DNA of 17,215 nt, from positions 1 through 17,215 of the forward strand of contig MVAA01000030.1 of NCBI GenBank assembly GCA_003266105.1. Reading direction: 5' to 3'. The notes beneath the pieces were generated by a model that was given only the letters and a program-made list of their open reading frames with translations, was not told where the DNA came from and did not search any database. The DNA comes from Methanosphaera sp. rholeuAM6 (GTDB taxonomy: Archaea; Methanobacteriota; Methanobacteria; Methanobacteriales; Methanobacteriaceae). The position numbers were made by a program, and so were the translations under genes. The stretch's first letter is position 1. Each line of letters opens with the position of its first letter. Of the stretch, positions 1-6,325 are shown in pieces.

Positions 1-21
1 TTTCAAGTCTAATTTTTCTAT

Positions 22-1056
22 ATGTATAATTATTATTTTAAGCAATTTGTAGAAGATAGAAATCTTAGAAAAAGTACGGTTGATGGGTATAGGATATCTT
101 TGAATCTGTACTCTGAATTTCATGAATTGTCTTTGGATGATTTGGTGAAGGAAGCGTTGTTTGATGAGGAACATTATTTTAATCATAGCAGGCGAAGGAT
201 AAAGAAACGCTTGTTGGATTTCAGAAGTTTTCTTGTTAAAAAGCAAATGTCTCAGAATACGATTAAAACTTATTTCAGTAAGGTTAAAACTTTTTATAAG
301 CATTTTGATATTGAAATACCGGTCTTGCCTAATCTTAAATATGATGCAAGTTATCAGTTGAATTATTATGATTTGCCAACTAAGGAAGATCTGGCTTTGG
401 TTTTGAATAAGGTTACTTTGGATTTTAAGGCTTTGATTCTGTTTATGTCTTCTTCAGGAACATCCAAGGCAGAAACTTTATCATTGACTGTTGGTGATTT
501 TATTAAAGGTTGTAGTGAATATTATATGGGCAGTAATTTGGAATCTATTATAAATGAACTTAAAAATAGGGATGATATTGTTCCTACCATATATTTAAAA
601 AGAATTAAGACGGATAAGTATTATTTTACCTTTTGTTCTGGTGAAGCTTCTTATTACATTATTAAATATTTAAGATCAAGAGATGAATTGTCTTTGGATG
701 ATAAATTGTTTCCATTTAGCAGTTCATTTTTAACGGCTAAATTCCAGAGGATTAATGATGATATGAATTGGGGTAAGAAGGGTTATTACAGGTTTTTTAG
801 AAGTCATGTGTTGCGTAAGTTTCATGCTTCAAATTTGGGTGTTCCTGCCGAATATGTTGACGCTTTGCAGGGAAGAAGTAAGAATGTTGTTCATGAGGCT
901 TATATTAAAACTAATCCCCGAAAGCTTAAGGAGTTGTATGTGAAGAATATGCATAACGTTATGATTTTTGATGGTGCTGGTAAAAAAGAGGTGGTTGAGG
1001 AAATTAATATTACCATCAACATTTTCTTGTCTGATATGCATTTAACTATTGATTAA
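22..1056 (+). CDS. Archaeal-type tyrosine recombinase (integrase), variant active site
   Basis: Tyrosine site-specific recombinase of 344 residues, a usual length for archaeal integrases; the family cuts and rejoins DNA at att sites through a covalent phosphotyrosine. Residues about 1-100 look like the helical core-binding domain (fixed-phase helices, ending near FYKHF), and 117-310 like the catalytic domain. Visible catalytic elements are H262-x-x-R265 (SHVLRKFH), a GR at 284-285 where many relatives have the second His/Arg, the nucleophile candidate Y294 (HEAYIKTNP), and K196 in a beta-hairpin-like IKTDKYYFTF stretch. The first catalytic Arg is missing at its usual place: G146-T-S-K-A-E151 has Ser148 there and Lys149 next. 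An in-frame stop lies just upstream (10-12), so the ORF cannot extend, but no ribosome binding site is visible before the ATG; a leaderless start or a truncated 5' end are both possible. Leucine is often TTG here, unlike feoA. It converges with the next gene. Confidence 0.85.
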   Translation: MYNYYFKQFVEDRNLRKSTVDGYRISLNLYSEFHELSLDDLVKEALFDEEHYFNHSRRRIKKRLLDFRSFLVKKQMSQNTIKTYFSKVKTFYKHFDIEIPVLPNLKYDASYQLNYYDLPTKEDLALVLNKVTLDFKALILFMSSSGTSKAETLSLTVGDFIKGCSEYYMGSNLESIINELKNRDDIVPTIYLKRIKTDKYYFTFCSGEASYYIIKYLRSRDELSLDDKLFPFSSSFLTAKFQRINDDMNWGKKGYYRFFRSHVLRKFHASNLGVPAEYVDALQGRSKNVVHEAYIKTNPRKLKELYVKNMHNVMIFDGAGKKEVVEEINITINIFLSDMHLTID

Positions 1057-1092
1057 TTGTTTGTTGAGTATATCTTCTAATACTCATCTTCT

Positions 1093-1584
1093 TTACAATA
1101 TTTTAAAGTCTTCTGTTCTTACATTTATGTCTTTGAGATATTCGAGTGTATATCTTTCTATTATTTCTCTTATGATTTCTTCAACGGGTATTCCTGTCAG
1201 TTCTGATTTTTCATAGAAGTATTCTATTGTCAATGGTTCAAGTTCACATCCGTGTAGTGTTAGCAATTGTTCACGTATTGCAAATTCGTTTTCATATATC
1301 CAGTTTATGAGATAGTCCAGTTTTTGGTATTTGTTTTTGTATTTTTGGTCACAGAGTTTCTTGTTTAGTTGGTTTATTGATTTTTTTAGTTCGATTATTT
1401 CTTTTATTGTTTCTTTTTCCTCTTGGTGTCTTTTGAGTAGTAGTTCAAAGTTTTTTGAGTCTTCCAAGAGTATTATTCCCATTGTTATGATTTCGTTTCT
1501 GTTGTATCCGAATTTCTGGTATTTGTCTAGTTTGTCTTTTATGTGTTTGTTTATTTTTATTGTTATTTTTTCTTTTTTAGTCAT
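1093..1584 (-). CDS. Ribbon-helix-helix (CopG-like) DNA-binding protein with coiled coil
   Basis: 163 residues. The N-terminus (residues 4-42) reads as a ribbon-helix-helix fold: strand KITIKIN, helix KHIKDKLDKYQKFG, turn, helix RNEIITMGIILLED. It is followed by a Lys/Glu-rich heptad region (about 50-85) that should form a coiled coil. The C-terminal part contains SELTGIPVEEIIREIIERY, which resembles the two helices of a second RHH unit, though this is less clear. RHH proteins of this kind bind operators as dimers and often regulate their own genes in plasmids and integrated elements. The ATG is preceded by a moderate AGGAAG site. The gene ends 36 bases from the end of the integrase, tail to tail. 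Its upstream region holds two perfect inverted repeats (annotated separately). I infer a regulator of the integrated element; the exact family is not certain. Confidence 0.7.
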   Translation of the reverse strand: MTKKEKITIKINKHIKDKLDKYQKFGYNRNEIITMGIILLEDSKNFELLLKRHQEEKETIKEIIELKKSINQLNKKLCDQKYKNKYQKLDYLINWIYENEFAIREQLLTLHGCELEPLTIEYFYEKSELTGIPVEEIIREIIERYTLEYLKDINVRTEDFKIL

Positions 1585-1591
1585 ATTTTCA

Positions 1592-1652
1592 AAGCTTCCT
1601 ATTATGTTTGTATTTTATTGTTTGTTGGAAGCTTAAAAATTAGTCTAATTTT
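1592..1652 (-). promoter_or_regulatory. Candidate operator region of the RHH gene: two perfect inverted repeats
   Basis: The 84-base gap upstream of the RHH gene holds AAGCTTCC at 1592-1599 with its exact complement GGAAGCTT at 1627-1634, and directly behind it the palindrome AAAATTAGTCTAATTTT at 1636-1652 (8-base arms, 1-base centre). Both lie where the promoter should be, which fits autoregulation. The palindrome followed by a T-run on the - strand could instead help end transcription of the upstream gene. Confidence 0.4.
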
Positions 1653-1668
1653 ATTGTGTATATCATGA

Positions 1669-2169
1669 TTATTTTACTCTGAAGTCGATTTTTTCATCGT
1701 ATACTAGGGTGTAGAATTTGTTTTGGGCATCGTTTAATTCTTTTGTATACCTGTTATTTAATGTATCGTATTCGTTTGTTTCTATTTTTTGTGTCAGTTG
1801 CAGGTATTTTGTGTTTAGTATTTTTTTCAGTATTTTCAGTAGTTCTAGTGAAAACTGCACCAGTTTTTCAGTGTTTTCTCTTTGTTCTTTTGTTGTTTCC
1901 AGTTTCTGTATGAGTTGTGATTCTATTACCATGAACAGATCCAGTATCATTGATTCAGCACTTGTATAGTTGAAGAATATGTCTTCGTAATTCTTGTTTC
2001 CTGTTATGTGGTTTGATACTCTTGGAAAGTATTGGATTCTGGAGTAGTTTATTATTCCATAGAGGTTTACGTTGTTTTCGAAGCTTTCCTTTGTCTGCAT
2101 ATTCTTTTCCAATATGTTTATGATATTGTTTAGTATGATTGTTTGTTCTTTTTCTTCTTTGTATTGCAT
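1669..2169 (-). CDS. Hypothetical helical protein
   Basis: 166 residues, not recognised. It has no signal peptide and no membrane segment. The sequence is rich in Lys, Glu, Asn and Ile, and most of it should be helical; residues about 70-145 (from SAESMILDLFMVIESQL to the LNDAQNK region) have the heptad-like spacing of long helices or a helical bundle. The ATG has only a weak upstream purine stretch (GGATA, about 10 bases away). It lies upstream of the RHH gene on the same strand with an 84-base gap, so the two may share a transcript or be separate units. Its place beside the integrase suggests element-borne accessory DNA, but nothing in the sequence gives a function. Confidence 0.55.
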   Translation of the reverse strand: MQYKEEKEQTIILNNIINILEKNMQTKESFENNVNLYGIINYSRIQYFPRVSNHITGNKNYEDIFFNYTSAESMILDLFMVIESQLIQKLETTKEQRENTEKLVQFSLELLKILKKILNTKYLQLTQKIETNEYDTLNNRYTKELNDAQNKFYTLVYDEKIDFRVK

Positions 2170-2280
2170 GTATTATTGTATATCCATTGTATGTATTAAT
2201 GATTGTTGGAATTAATTTATAATAATGAGTGTAAAAATAGTTGTGGATTGTTTTAAAAGATGTGTTGTGGAGTTTATGGG

Positions 2281-2706
2281 TTATTTTTCTTTGAGGTAAT
2301 TGAGCAGTGTGATGTTTTCATCCAATGATTTTACAGTATTTCTTATTGATTCTACCAGTTGTTTGTCTACTTCGAGCTGTTCCAAAAAGCCTATGTAGGT
2401 TTTTAGTTCATTTATATCGTAGTCAATGAGTTGTTCCTGTATGTTTATTTTCTTTTCAATGCTTCCGTATTTGTTTTGGAATTGTTCCAGTTCCTCTTCC
2501 AGTCTTTCGGCTTCTGATAGGCAGAAGTTTAATTCAAAGTTTAGGTTTTTGTTTTCAGGATCTTCCAGCAGTAGTTCTCTTATTGTTATTGCTCTTTGAT
2601 TTAGGCTATCACGTACTTTTATCAGGTCTTCACCTTCCGTGAATGTTTGTTTGAATTTGACTCTATCCTTATGCATTCTGTTTAACAGACCGTGTAGTTC
2701 AAGCAT
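2281..2706 (-). CDS. Coiled-coil protein, paralogue of the protein at 7532-7969
   Basis: 141 residues from the ATG at 2706. A GTG three codons upstream (2715) is open, but I read that GTG as part of the ribosome binding site (GTGAT, 4 bases before the ATG); starting at MLELH also aligns exactly with the MYELH start of the paralogue. The protein is nearly all helix, with Glu/Leu/Lys heptads at about 60-95, and no signal peptide or membrane segment. Without gaps it matches the protein at 7532-7969 over the whole length: EDLIKVRDSLNQR against EDLIQVRDVLNKR, LLEDPEN against LIEDPSN, LIDYDINELKTYIGF against LINYNIQELFTYVDF, and SLDENI against SLDRNI. It is cytoplasmic and of unknown role; a structural or partner-binding helical bundle is likely. 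It uses more CTG and ACA codons than its paralogue, so the two have evolved in different codon settings. Confidence 0.65.
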   Translation of the reverse strand: MLELHGLLNRMHKDRVKFKQTFTEGEDLIKVRDSLNQRAITIRELLLEDPENKNLNFELNFCLSEAERLEEELEQFQNKYGSIEKKINIQEQLIDYDINELKTYIGFLEQLEVDKQLVESIRNTVKSLDENITLLNYLKEK

Positions 2707-2840
2707 AATTATCACTTATTATGGTTTTTTTCTTTAATGTTATTAATCTGTTTTTCCTTATTATTAGTTTTTGAGTTTATTTCTAAAAAAGAGGTGTGTT
2801 GGGTGGAGGTTAAGTGGTGTAATTATATGTCAAAATTATT

Positions 2841-3071
2841 TTATAAATTGGAAATTGTGTTTAGACTTATCGGTTTTAGTATTTTGAATTTTATTCCCAT
2901 TGACTTGCGATAACTGTCAATGTATCCCATGTTTTGAAGCTTTTCAAGATAAGGTGTCACTTCCTCTTTCCATATTTGTAATTTATTGAATTTTTTACTT
3001 GATATTATTGTTCCTACTTCCTGGTTAACAAGTAAACTTCTTAATATTGATTTTGTAATGTCCATTACCAT
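2841..3071 (-). CDS. Small protein, possible winged-helix DNA-binding protein
   Basis: 76 residues. The first ATG is preceded by AAGGAG, 11 to 13 bases upstream. The pattern is helix (ITKSILRSLLVN), a short turn, helix (SSKKFNKLQIWKEEVTPYLEKLQNMGYI), then a hairpin-like YRKSMGIKFKILKP. This order resembles a minimal winged helix in which EEVTPYLEKLQNMGYI would be the recognition helix leading into the wing, as in archaeal PadR/MarR-like regulators, but no signature residue proves it. The stop is 135 bases from the start of the coiled-coil gene on the same strand. It is divergent from the CPBP protease gene across a 188-base shared region that holds a small palindrome over the predicted transcription start, which would suit a local regulator. 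Confidence 0.55.
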   Translation of the reverse strand: MVMDITKSILRSLLVNQEVGTIISSKKFNKLQIWKEEVTPYLEKLQNMGYIDSYRKSMGIKFKILKPISLNTISNL

Positions 3072-3116
3072 GATTTTTGACTCTCCTTTTTATTTTTATT
3101 TAATTTTATTTTTTAT

Positions 3117-3158
3117 TTACCTTTGGTAATATTAACTATTATTCTTTTAATATATAAA
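3117..3158 (-). promoter_or_regulatory. Promoter of the small wHTH-like gene with palindrome at the expected start
   Basis: Read on the - strand, TTTATATA at 3158-3151 is an archaeal TATA box. About 25 bases downstream, where transcription should begin, lies TTACC-TTT-GGTAA (3117-3129), a perfect 5-base inverted repeat. On the + strand a second TATA-like TTTATATT at 3170-3177 could serve the CPBP gene. Confidence 0.4.
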
Positions 3159-3259
3159 GGTTACTAAAATTTATATTCTAAAAAACATATGAAAAAAGTA
3201 CAAAAATAATTAATTAAAACAAACAAACATATAAATAATTAAAAGAAAGAGGAGATAAA

Positions 3260-3982
3260 ATGATTAATAAGGATTTTTTCTTTTTTGAAAATCCAGAATA
3301 TGACATACCTTTCTATAGGAAAAAACCACGTTTAACAAGAAATAATCTTATAATACTACTCATAGGAGCAATAATAGCTTTTAGTACACCCTATTTTATA
3401 CCAGTAGGCCAATATATAATCCCCAAAGCACTGATAATAACATTATCAACACTCTTACCAATATTATACACGCTAAAAGGACATCTTGAAACAATTTTCA
3501 GATTACCCAAAAAAGGTGATATTGTATTAATTGCATTGGGTATCATATTTTACATGGCTCTAAGCATACTATTTTCCTCAGCCTTACTGGCTTTGGGAAT
3601 TGCAATGCCAGTTAATAATGCAGTCAGTTCAGATAATCTGATAACTGCAATTGCAGCAACTATTCAAATACTGGGTGAAGAGTTACTTAAATTCATTATA
3701 TTAGTACTGGTTATGGCATTTGCATATAAGAGAACAAATAGAAAAAACTCTTTACTATGTGGTATTATAGTTTCACAAGTGTTGTTTGCATTATTCCATA
3801 TTCCGGCATATGGATTTAACCTGGCATTTTTATTGGTGTCAATAGGTATCGCATCAACAATACTGCCAATAATTTATCTGATAACAAAGAATATTACAGT
3901 ATCCTATATTACACATTTACTTCTGGATTTAATTCCTCTGGCATTTACAGTAATAGGAAGTAGTTTATTTCTAATGTTGTAA
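3260..3982 (+). CDS. CPBP-family intramembrane protease-like protein
   Basis: 240 residues with about six to seven hydrophobic membrane segments (near 29-47, 55-72, 88-113, 127-155, 164-180, 185-208, 213-239) and a short cytoplasmic N-terminus. It carries the CPBP (CAAX protease and bacteriocin-processing, Abi) motifs: E140-E141 in motif 1, F176-xxx-H180 in motif 2 (FALFH), and H219-xxx-D223 in motif 3 (HLLLD). These residues make the glutamate/histidine metal-type active site in the membrane. Motif 1 normally reads EExxxR; here it is EELLKF, so the Arg is absent. Substrates of archaeal members are unknown; the family includes prenyl-CAAX proteases and bacteriocin self-immunity proteins. The ATG has an ideal GAGGAG site 7 to 8 bases upstream. 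The gene converges with the unknown gene at 4043-4693. Family assignment is firm, activity is not. Confidence 0.85.
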   Translation: MINKDFFFFENPEYDIPFYRKKPRLTRNNLIILLIGAIIAFSTPYFIPVGQYIIPKALIITLSTLLPILYTLKGHLETIFRLPKKGDIVLIALGIIFYMALSILFSSALLALGIAMPVNNAVSSDNLITAIAATIQILGEELLKFIILVLVMAFAYKRTNRKNSLLCGIIVSQVLFALFHIPAYGFNLAFLLVSIGIASTILPIIYLITKNITVSYITHLLLDLIPLAFTVIGSSLFLML

Positions 3983-3992
3983 GCAATTGCTT

Positions 3993-4013
3993 GAATGTTT
4001 TCTAGTAACATTC
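3993..4013. terminator. Hairpin between two convergent genes
   Basis: GAATGTT (3993-3999) and AACATTC (4007-4013) form a perfect 7-base stem with a 7-base loop. It lies 11 bases after the stop of the CPBP gene and before the stop of the opposing gene, and a T-run (4024-4030) follows on the + strand. A role in ending transcription is possible but weakly supported. Confidence 0.3.
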
Positions 4014-4042
4014 CCCATTTACCTTTTTTTGAAATACATTTT

Positions 4043-4693
4043 TTAGTATAATTTCTCTCCACTATACTCGTTTTCTTCCGATACGATACGTATAAGAGTA
4101 TCAACATTATCATCATACATTAACCTGTAGCCGACACATCCTCCTTCCGGAGTTTGAACATTATTTTTAGACTTGTCCGAGTATGAGCCACTATTGTTGA
4201 TTATATACCACATACCATGTGGAGTGTAGATGAATAATGAACCCTTTCCATATTTTTTGCCGTGTTTGAAACTGTTGTCAGGATCATATATTTTCGTGCT
4301 GTGGATGGCAAGACGACTGAGACTTTGTTCCGGTTGTGTGCCACCCCGTGTAAATAATGCTTCAAGCCAGGTCATAGACTGGTCTTTCAGTTTTCTTTTT
4401 TCAACTGGATTTTTGAACGCTTCTGTGATTTTATTTTTTCTTTTTTCCAGCGTATTCTTTATACCCAATATCTCTTCCACTTTAGGAACGTCTTTTTCAA
4501 GACAACGATATCCTTCAGGTCTACCTGTTACTTTAATTATACCATCTGCAAAATCCTTTCTTCTGAAATCCTTCATATACATTTTAACCTTTTCAAATTC
4601 CTCATCAGGTATCTTCTGATTCAATCCATACAAATATCCATATTCTGATGCATCGTAACATTTTGTTTCCATTCGTAACTCATTTTGCGTCAT
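4043..4693 (-). CDS. Hypothetical protein of 216 residues
   Basis: Not recognised. The ATG has a GGAG site 8 bases upstream (TTGGAGAAAGTAATATG). There is no signal peptide or membrane segment, so it should be cytoplasmic. Residues 1-75 are charged and mixed; 76-115 form a Lys/Arg-rich helical stretch (LEKRKNKITEAFKNPVEKRK); 120-216 look like a compact alpha/beta domain with aromatic clusters (GSLFIYTPHGMWYIINNSGS), a Gly-rich turn (TPEGGCVGYRLMYDD) and a charged tail. The combination of N-terminal YGLNQKIPDEEFEKVKMYMKDFRRKDF and a C-terminal globular domain does not match a family that I know. It is divergent from the secreted-protein gene at 4861. Confidence 0.6.
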   Translation of the reverse strand: MTQNELRMETKCYDASEYGYLYGLNQKIPDEEFEKVKMYMKDFRRKDFADGIIKVTGRPEGYRCLEKDVPKVEEILGIKNTLEKRKNKITEAFKNPVEKRKLKDQSMTWLEALFTRGGTQPEQSLSRLAIHSTKIYDPDNSFKHGKKYGKGSLFIYTPHGMWYIINNSGSYSDKSKNNVQTPEGGCVGYRLMYDDNVDTLIRIVSEENEYSGEKLY

Positions 4694-4860
4694 ATTACTT
4701 TCTCCAATATATACAGTTATGTATCAGACTGTTATATATCTGTTTATAACAATACTATAATGATTATCACTCTTTAGAAAACAGAATAATTAACAAATTA
4801 TATATTATTTCTGAAATAAATATTAATATTGTAATATTACTTAATATGGAGATTAAAATA

Positions 4861-5337
4861 ATGAAATTTAATAAAATAGTTGTAACGTTACTCATTTTGG
4901 GAATGTTATCATGCGGATTTACAGCAGTATTTGCTGAACAAGGTACTTTAGCCGATGGTACTGCAGTGGAAATACCTGAAGGATACAGTTTATTAGATAC
5001 AGGCAGCGGATTATTTACATTATCAACTGATGATCAAGAAAGTATTATTCTAGTAATGTATGAAAATGTAACAACGGATACTGAAAAAGCCAAAGAATCT
5101 CAAGTTTCTGACGGTGCAGAATTTATATCAGAACAAACCGTTCAAATTAATGGTGTCGATGTAATTGAACAAAAATTTTCCAAAGATGGATATAGTTTAG
5201 GTGCATATATATTCACATACAATGACGTTAATTATGTTGTAACATTTACAACTAAAGGGGACGTTGATGCATCTGATGCAGCTAGTCCTATAAATGTTGT
5301 CATAACCAGTTTAACTGGTGGAGCACAAAGCGAATAA
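4861..5337 (+). CDS. Small secreted protein with signal peptide
   Basis: 158 residues when started at the ATG at 4861. An upstream in-frame ATG (4846) is open but is itself part of the ribosome binding site: the GGAG lies inside ATGGAG, 9 bases before the second ATG, so I choose the second. The signal peptide is clear (MKFNKIVVTLLILGML, then SCGFTAVFA before EQG). The mature part of about 133 residues is acidic and strand-rich, with the order LADGTAVEIPEGYSLL, then IILVMYENV, VNGVDVIEQKF, YIFTYNDVNYVVTFTTKG. This looks like a small beta-sheet domain of the kind seen in PsbP/DcrB-like extracytoplasmic proteins, but that is a guess from the pattern. It has no membrane anchor, so it is probably released or bound in the pseudomurein layer. 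It is divergent from the 216-residue unknown protein. Confidence 0.7.
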   Translation: MKFNKIVVTLLILGMLSCGFTAVFAEQGTLADGTAVEIPEGYSLLDTGSGLFTLSTDDQESIILVMYENVTTDTEKAKESQVSDGAEFISEQTVQINGVDVIEQKFSKDGYSLGAYIFTYNDVNYVVTFTTKGDVDASDAASPINVVITSLTGGAQSE

Positions 5338-5388
5338 TTAACATATTCCCTTTAACCTCCTTCTTTTTGATTGCTTGTTTTTAAAAGT

Positions 5389-5420
5389 AAAAAAAAGAAA
5401 TTAATTCAAGGGTAATTTCT
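5389..5420 (-). terminator. Hairpin plus T-run ending the 106-residue gene
   Basis: Read on -, AGAAATTA and TAATTTCT (5420-5413 and 5403-5396) form a perfect 8-base stem with a 9-base loop, directly followed by a run of about eight T. The stop codon of the gene lies inside the right arm. Confidence 0.6.
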
Positions 5421-5721
5421 TATCTTTTACTATATCTAACTGAAATGTTGCTCTTTTTAGATTAGCGTTTATTTTTGTACCTGTTTCTTTGGATAGTTTG
5501 AATATTTTGTTTATCAGTTCGTTATCCGGTTTTTTCTTATTGAATGTAATTTCTATTCTGTCATCGTATGATTCTATTAATGCATCGTCTTCGTTTATGT
5601 TGAGGTAATTGTATATTAGTTCATCCATTTTTTTGCTTTGTATAAAGTATAGTTCTGAGTGGTAGATCATTTCATTAATTGTTTCATTCATTTCATAGAT
5701 TATTTTTTCCAAATATATCAC
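5401..5721 (-). CDS. Hypothetical protein of 106 residues
   Basis: Not recognised. The start is uncertain: the longest frame begins with GTG (5721), but GTGAT may be the ribosome binding site for a TTG four codons in, and an ATG (MNETINEM) lies at codon 11. The protein is charged, without signal peptide or membrane segment. Residues 1-45 are predominantly helical (YEMNETINEMIYHSELYFIQSKKMDELIYNYL), followed by an alternating strand/helix section (DRIEITFNKKK, NELINKIFKLSKETG, ATFQLDIVKD). That order could be a small ferredoxin-like alpha/beta fold, but I cannot name a family. The gene is set off by a good hairpin terminator and faces the secreted-protein gene tail to tail. Confidence 0.55.
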   Translation of the reverse strand: MIYLEKIIYEMNETINEMIYHSELYFIQSKKMDELIYNYLNINEDDALIESYDDRIEITFNKKKPDNELINKIFKLSKETGTKINANLKRATFQLDIVKDKKLPLN

Positions 5722-5962
5722 GCCCTTATTTTTTCACTTAATAGTTTTGATTCTATTTACTTTAAAAGATTATCCTAGCAGTTGATAAGTAATCGATATT
5801 ATCTTATAATGTTTTGTTCTTTATATAAGGAGTATTTAATTGTCAGTTTATTATTTTAATCTGTATTACATTATTTCTTTGTTTTTATTACTCGTTGTTA
5901 TTTGTCGGATTAACAATCGTTTTATCAGATTTCAATTATTTTTTAAATTTCAATCAAGAACA
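5722..5962. other. Gene-poor AT-rich region upstream of the first ncRNA unit
   Basis: No convincing gene. It contains the upstream region of the 106-residue gene, a TATA-like TTTATATA at 5820-5827 next to an AAGGAG, and a short open TTG frame (5840-5992) that I do not accept because it runs into the operator. Confidence 0.5.
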
Positions 5963-6010
5963 TTTATATACTATGGGGGGTATATAATATAGTATACCTG
6001 AAGGGGTATA
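5963..6010 (+). promoter_or_regulatory. Promoter with composite metal-type operator, copy A
   Basis: TATA box TTTATATA (5963-5970) runs directly into the operator: TATACTAT (5967-5974), a run of six G (5975-5980), TATA, an 8-base spacer, TATACC (5993-5998), TGAA, GGGGTATA (6003-6010). ATAGTATA at 5989-5996 complements the left arm. The same order and spacing occur at 15621-15668 and ahead of feoA at 15884-15931. The transcription start should fall near 5992, inside the operator, which fits repression. Confidence 0.75.
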
Positions 6011-6124
6011 AATAATAAACATGTTATTATTCAACCATAAAATTTTTATATTCATTTAAAAATCACATATTTGTTAAATATGGATAATTAAATTAGTATT
6101 TTTACTAATTTAATATTTTTTTTT
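5992..6124 (+). ncRNA. Candidate small RNA A (metal-type promoter to hairpin terminator)
   Basis: Predicted transcript of about 130 bases from the start expected about 25 bases after the TATA box to the end of a strong hairpin and nine-T run. It has no ribosome binding site or worthwhile reading frame. Positions 6052-6072 are an identical 21-base match to 15702-15722 in candidate RNA B, which sits behind the same kind of promoter and also ends in a hairpin and T-run. The block contains the core ATCACATAT, also present in candidate RNA C. A conserved block in otherwise drifting, non-coding transcripts suggests the functional part of a regulatory RNA. The alternative is a 5' leader with an attenuator ahead of the small frame at 6147-6230. 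No known RNA family is recognised. Confidence 0.5.
6087..6124 (+). terminator. Strong hairpin plus nine-T run of candidate RNA A
   Basis: ATTAAATTAGTA (6087-6098), a four-T loop, and TACTAATTTAAT (6103-6114) form a perfect 12-base stem, followed by nine T at 6116-6124. Archaeal termination depends mainly on the T-run; the stem should protect the RNA end. Confidence 0.7.
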
Positions 6125-6146
6125 AGAAACGTTTAGAGATGTTAAA

Positions 6147-6230
6147 ATGGAAGATTACTATCACATCAGAAGAAACAGATGGTCTAAATATTTATCACAG
6201 ACAATCAAATTATTAAAGAATAACTATTAA
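6147..6230 (+). CDS. Possible 27-residue basic small protein
   Basis: Short frame ATG...TAA beginning MEDYYHIRRNRWSKYLSQ and ending LLKNNY. It lies 22 bases after the nine-T run of candidate RNA A, so it would need read-through or its own promoter, and none is clear. A weak GAGATG lies 5 bases before the ATG. The peptide is basic (net positive) and mixed in composition, unlike random translation of this AT-rich DNA only in its Tyr/Arg content. If real it could be the product controlled by the RNA A hairpin acting as an attenuator. Evidence is thin; chance frames of this size are common. Confidence 0.25.
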   Translation: MEDYYHIRRNRWSKYLSQTIKLLKNNY

Positions 6231-6325
6231 TCACCAATAATTTATCCATGATTAACTTTATTAAAATTATTAATCAGTTTTAATTGTCTAAGATTATTGC
6301 TTTTTTTCAAAATTCTTTCTTATCT
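6231..6325. other. Short non-coding stretch with a weak hairpin
   Basis: TGATTAA (6249-6255) and TTAATCA (6270-6276) form a 7-base stem, and seven T follow at 6301-6307. It could end a transcript covering the small frame at 6147-6230. Nothing else is seen. Confidence 0.3.

Noticed and set aside
4824..4839. TAATATT-GT-AATATTA inverted repeat before the secreted-protein gene
   Set aside because: Made only of A/T apart from the centre and expected by chance in this base composition.
5840..5992. 50-codon TTG frame with AAGGAG site and a hydrophobic segment
   Set aside because: The nearest TATA box would start transcription after the ribosome site, and the frame ends inside the composite operator, so its sequence is explained by the promoter.
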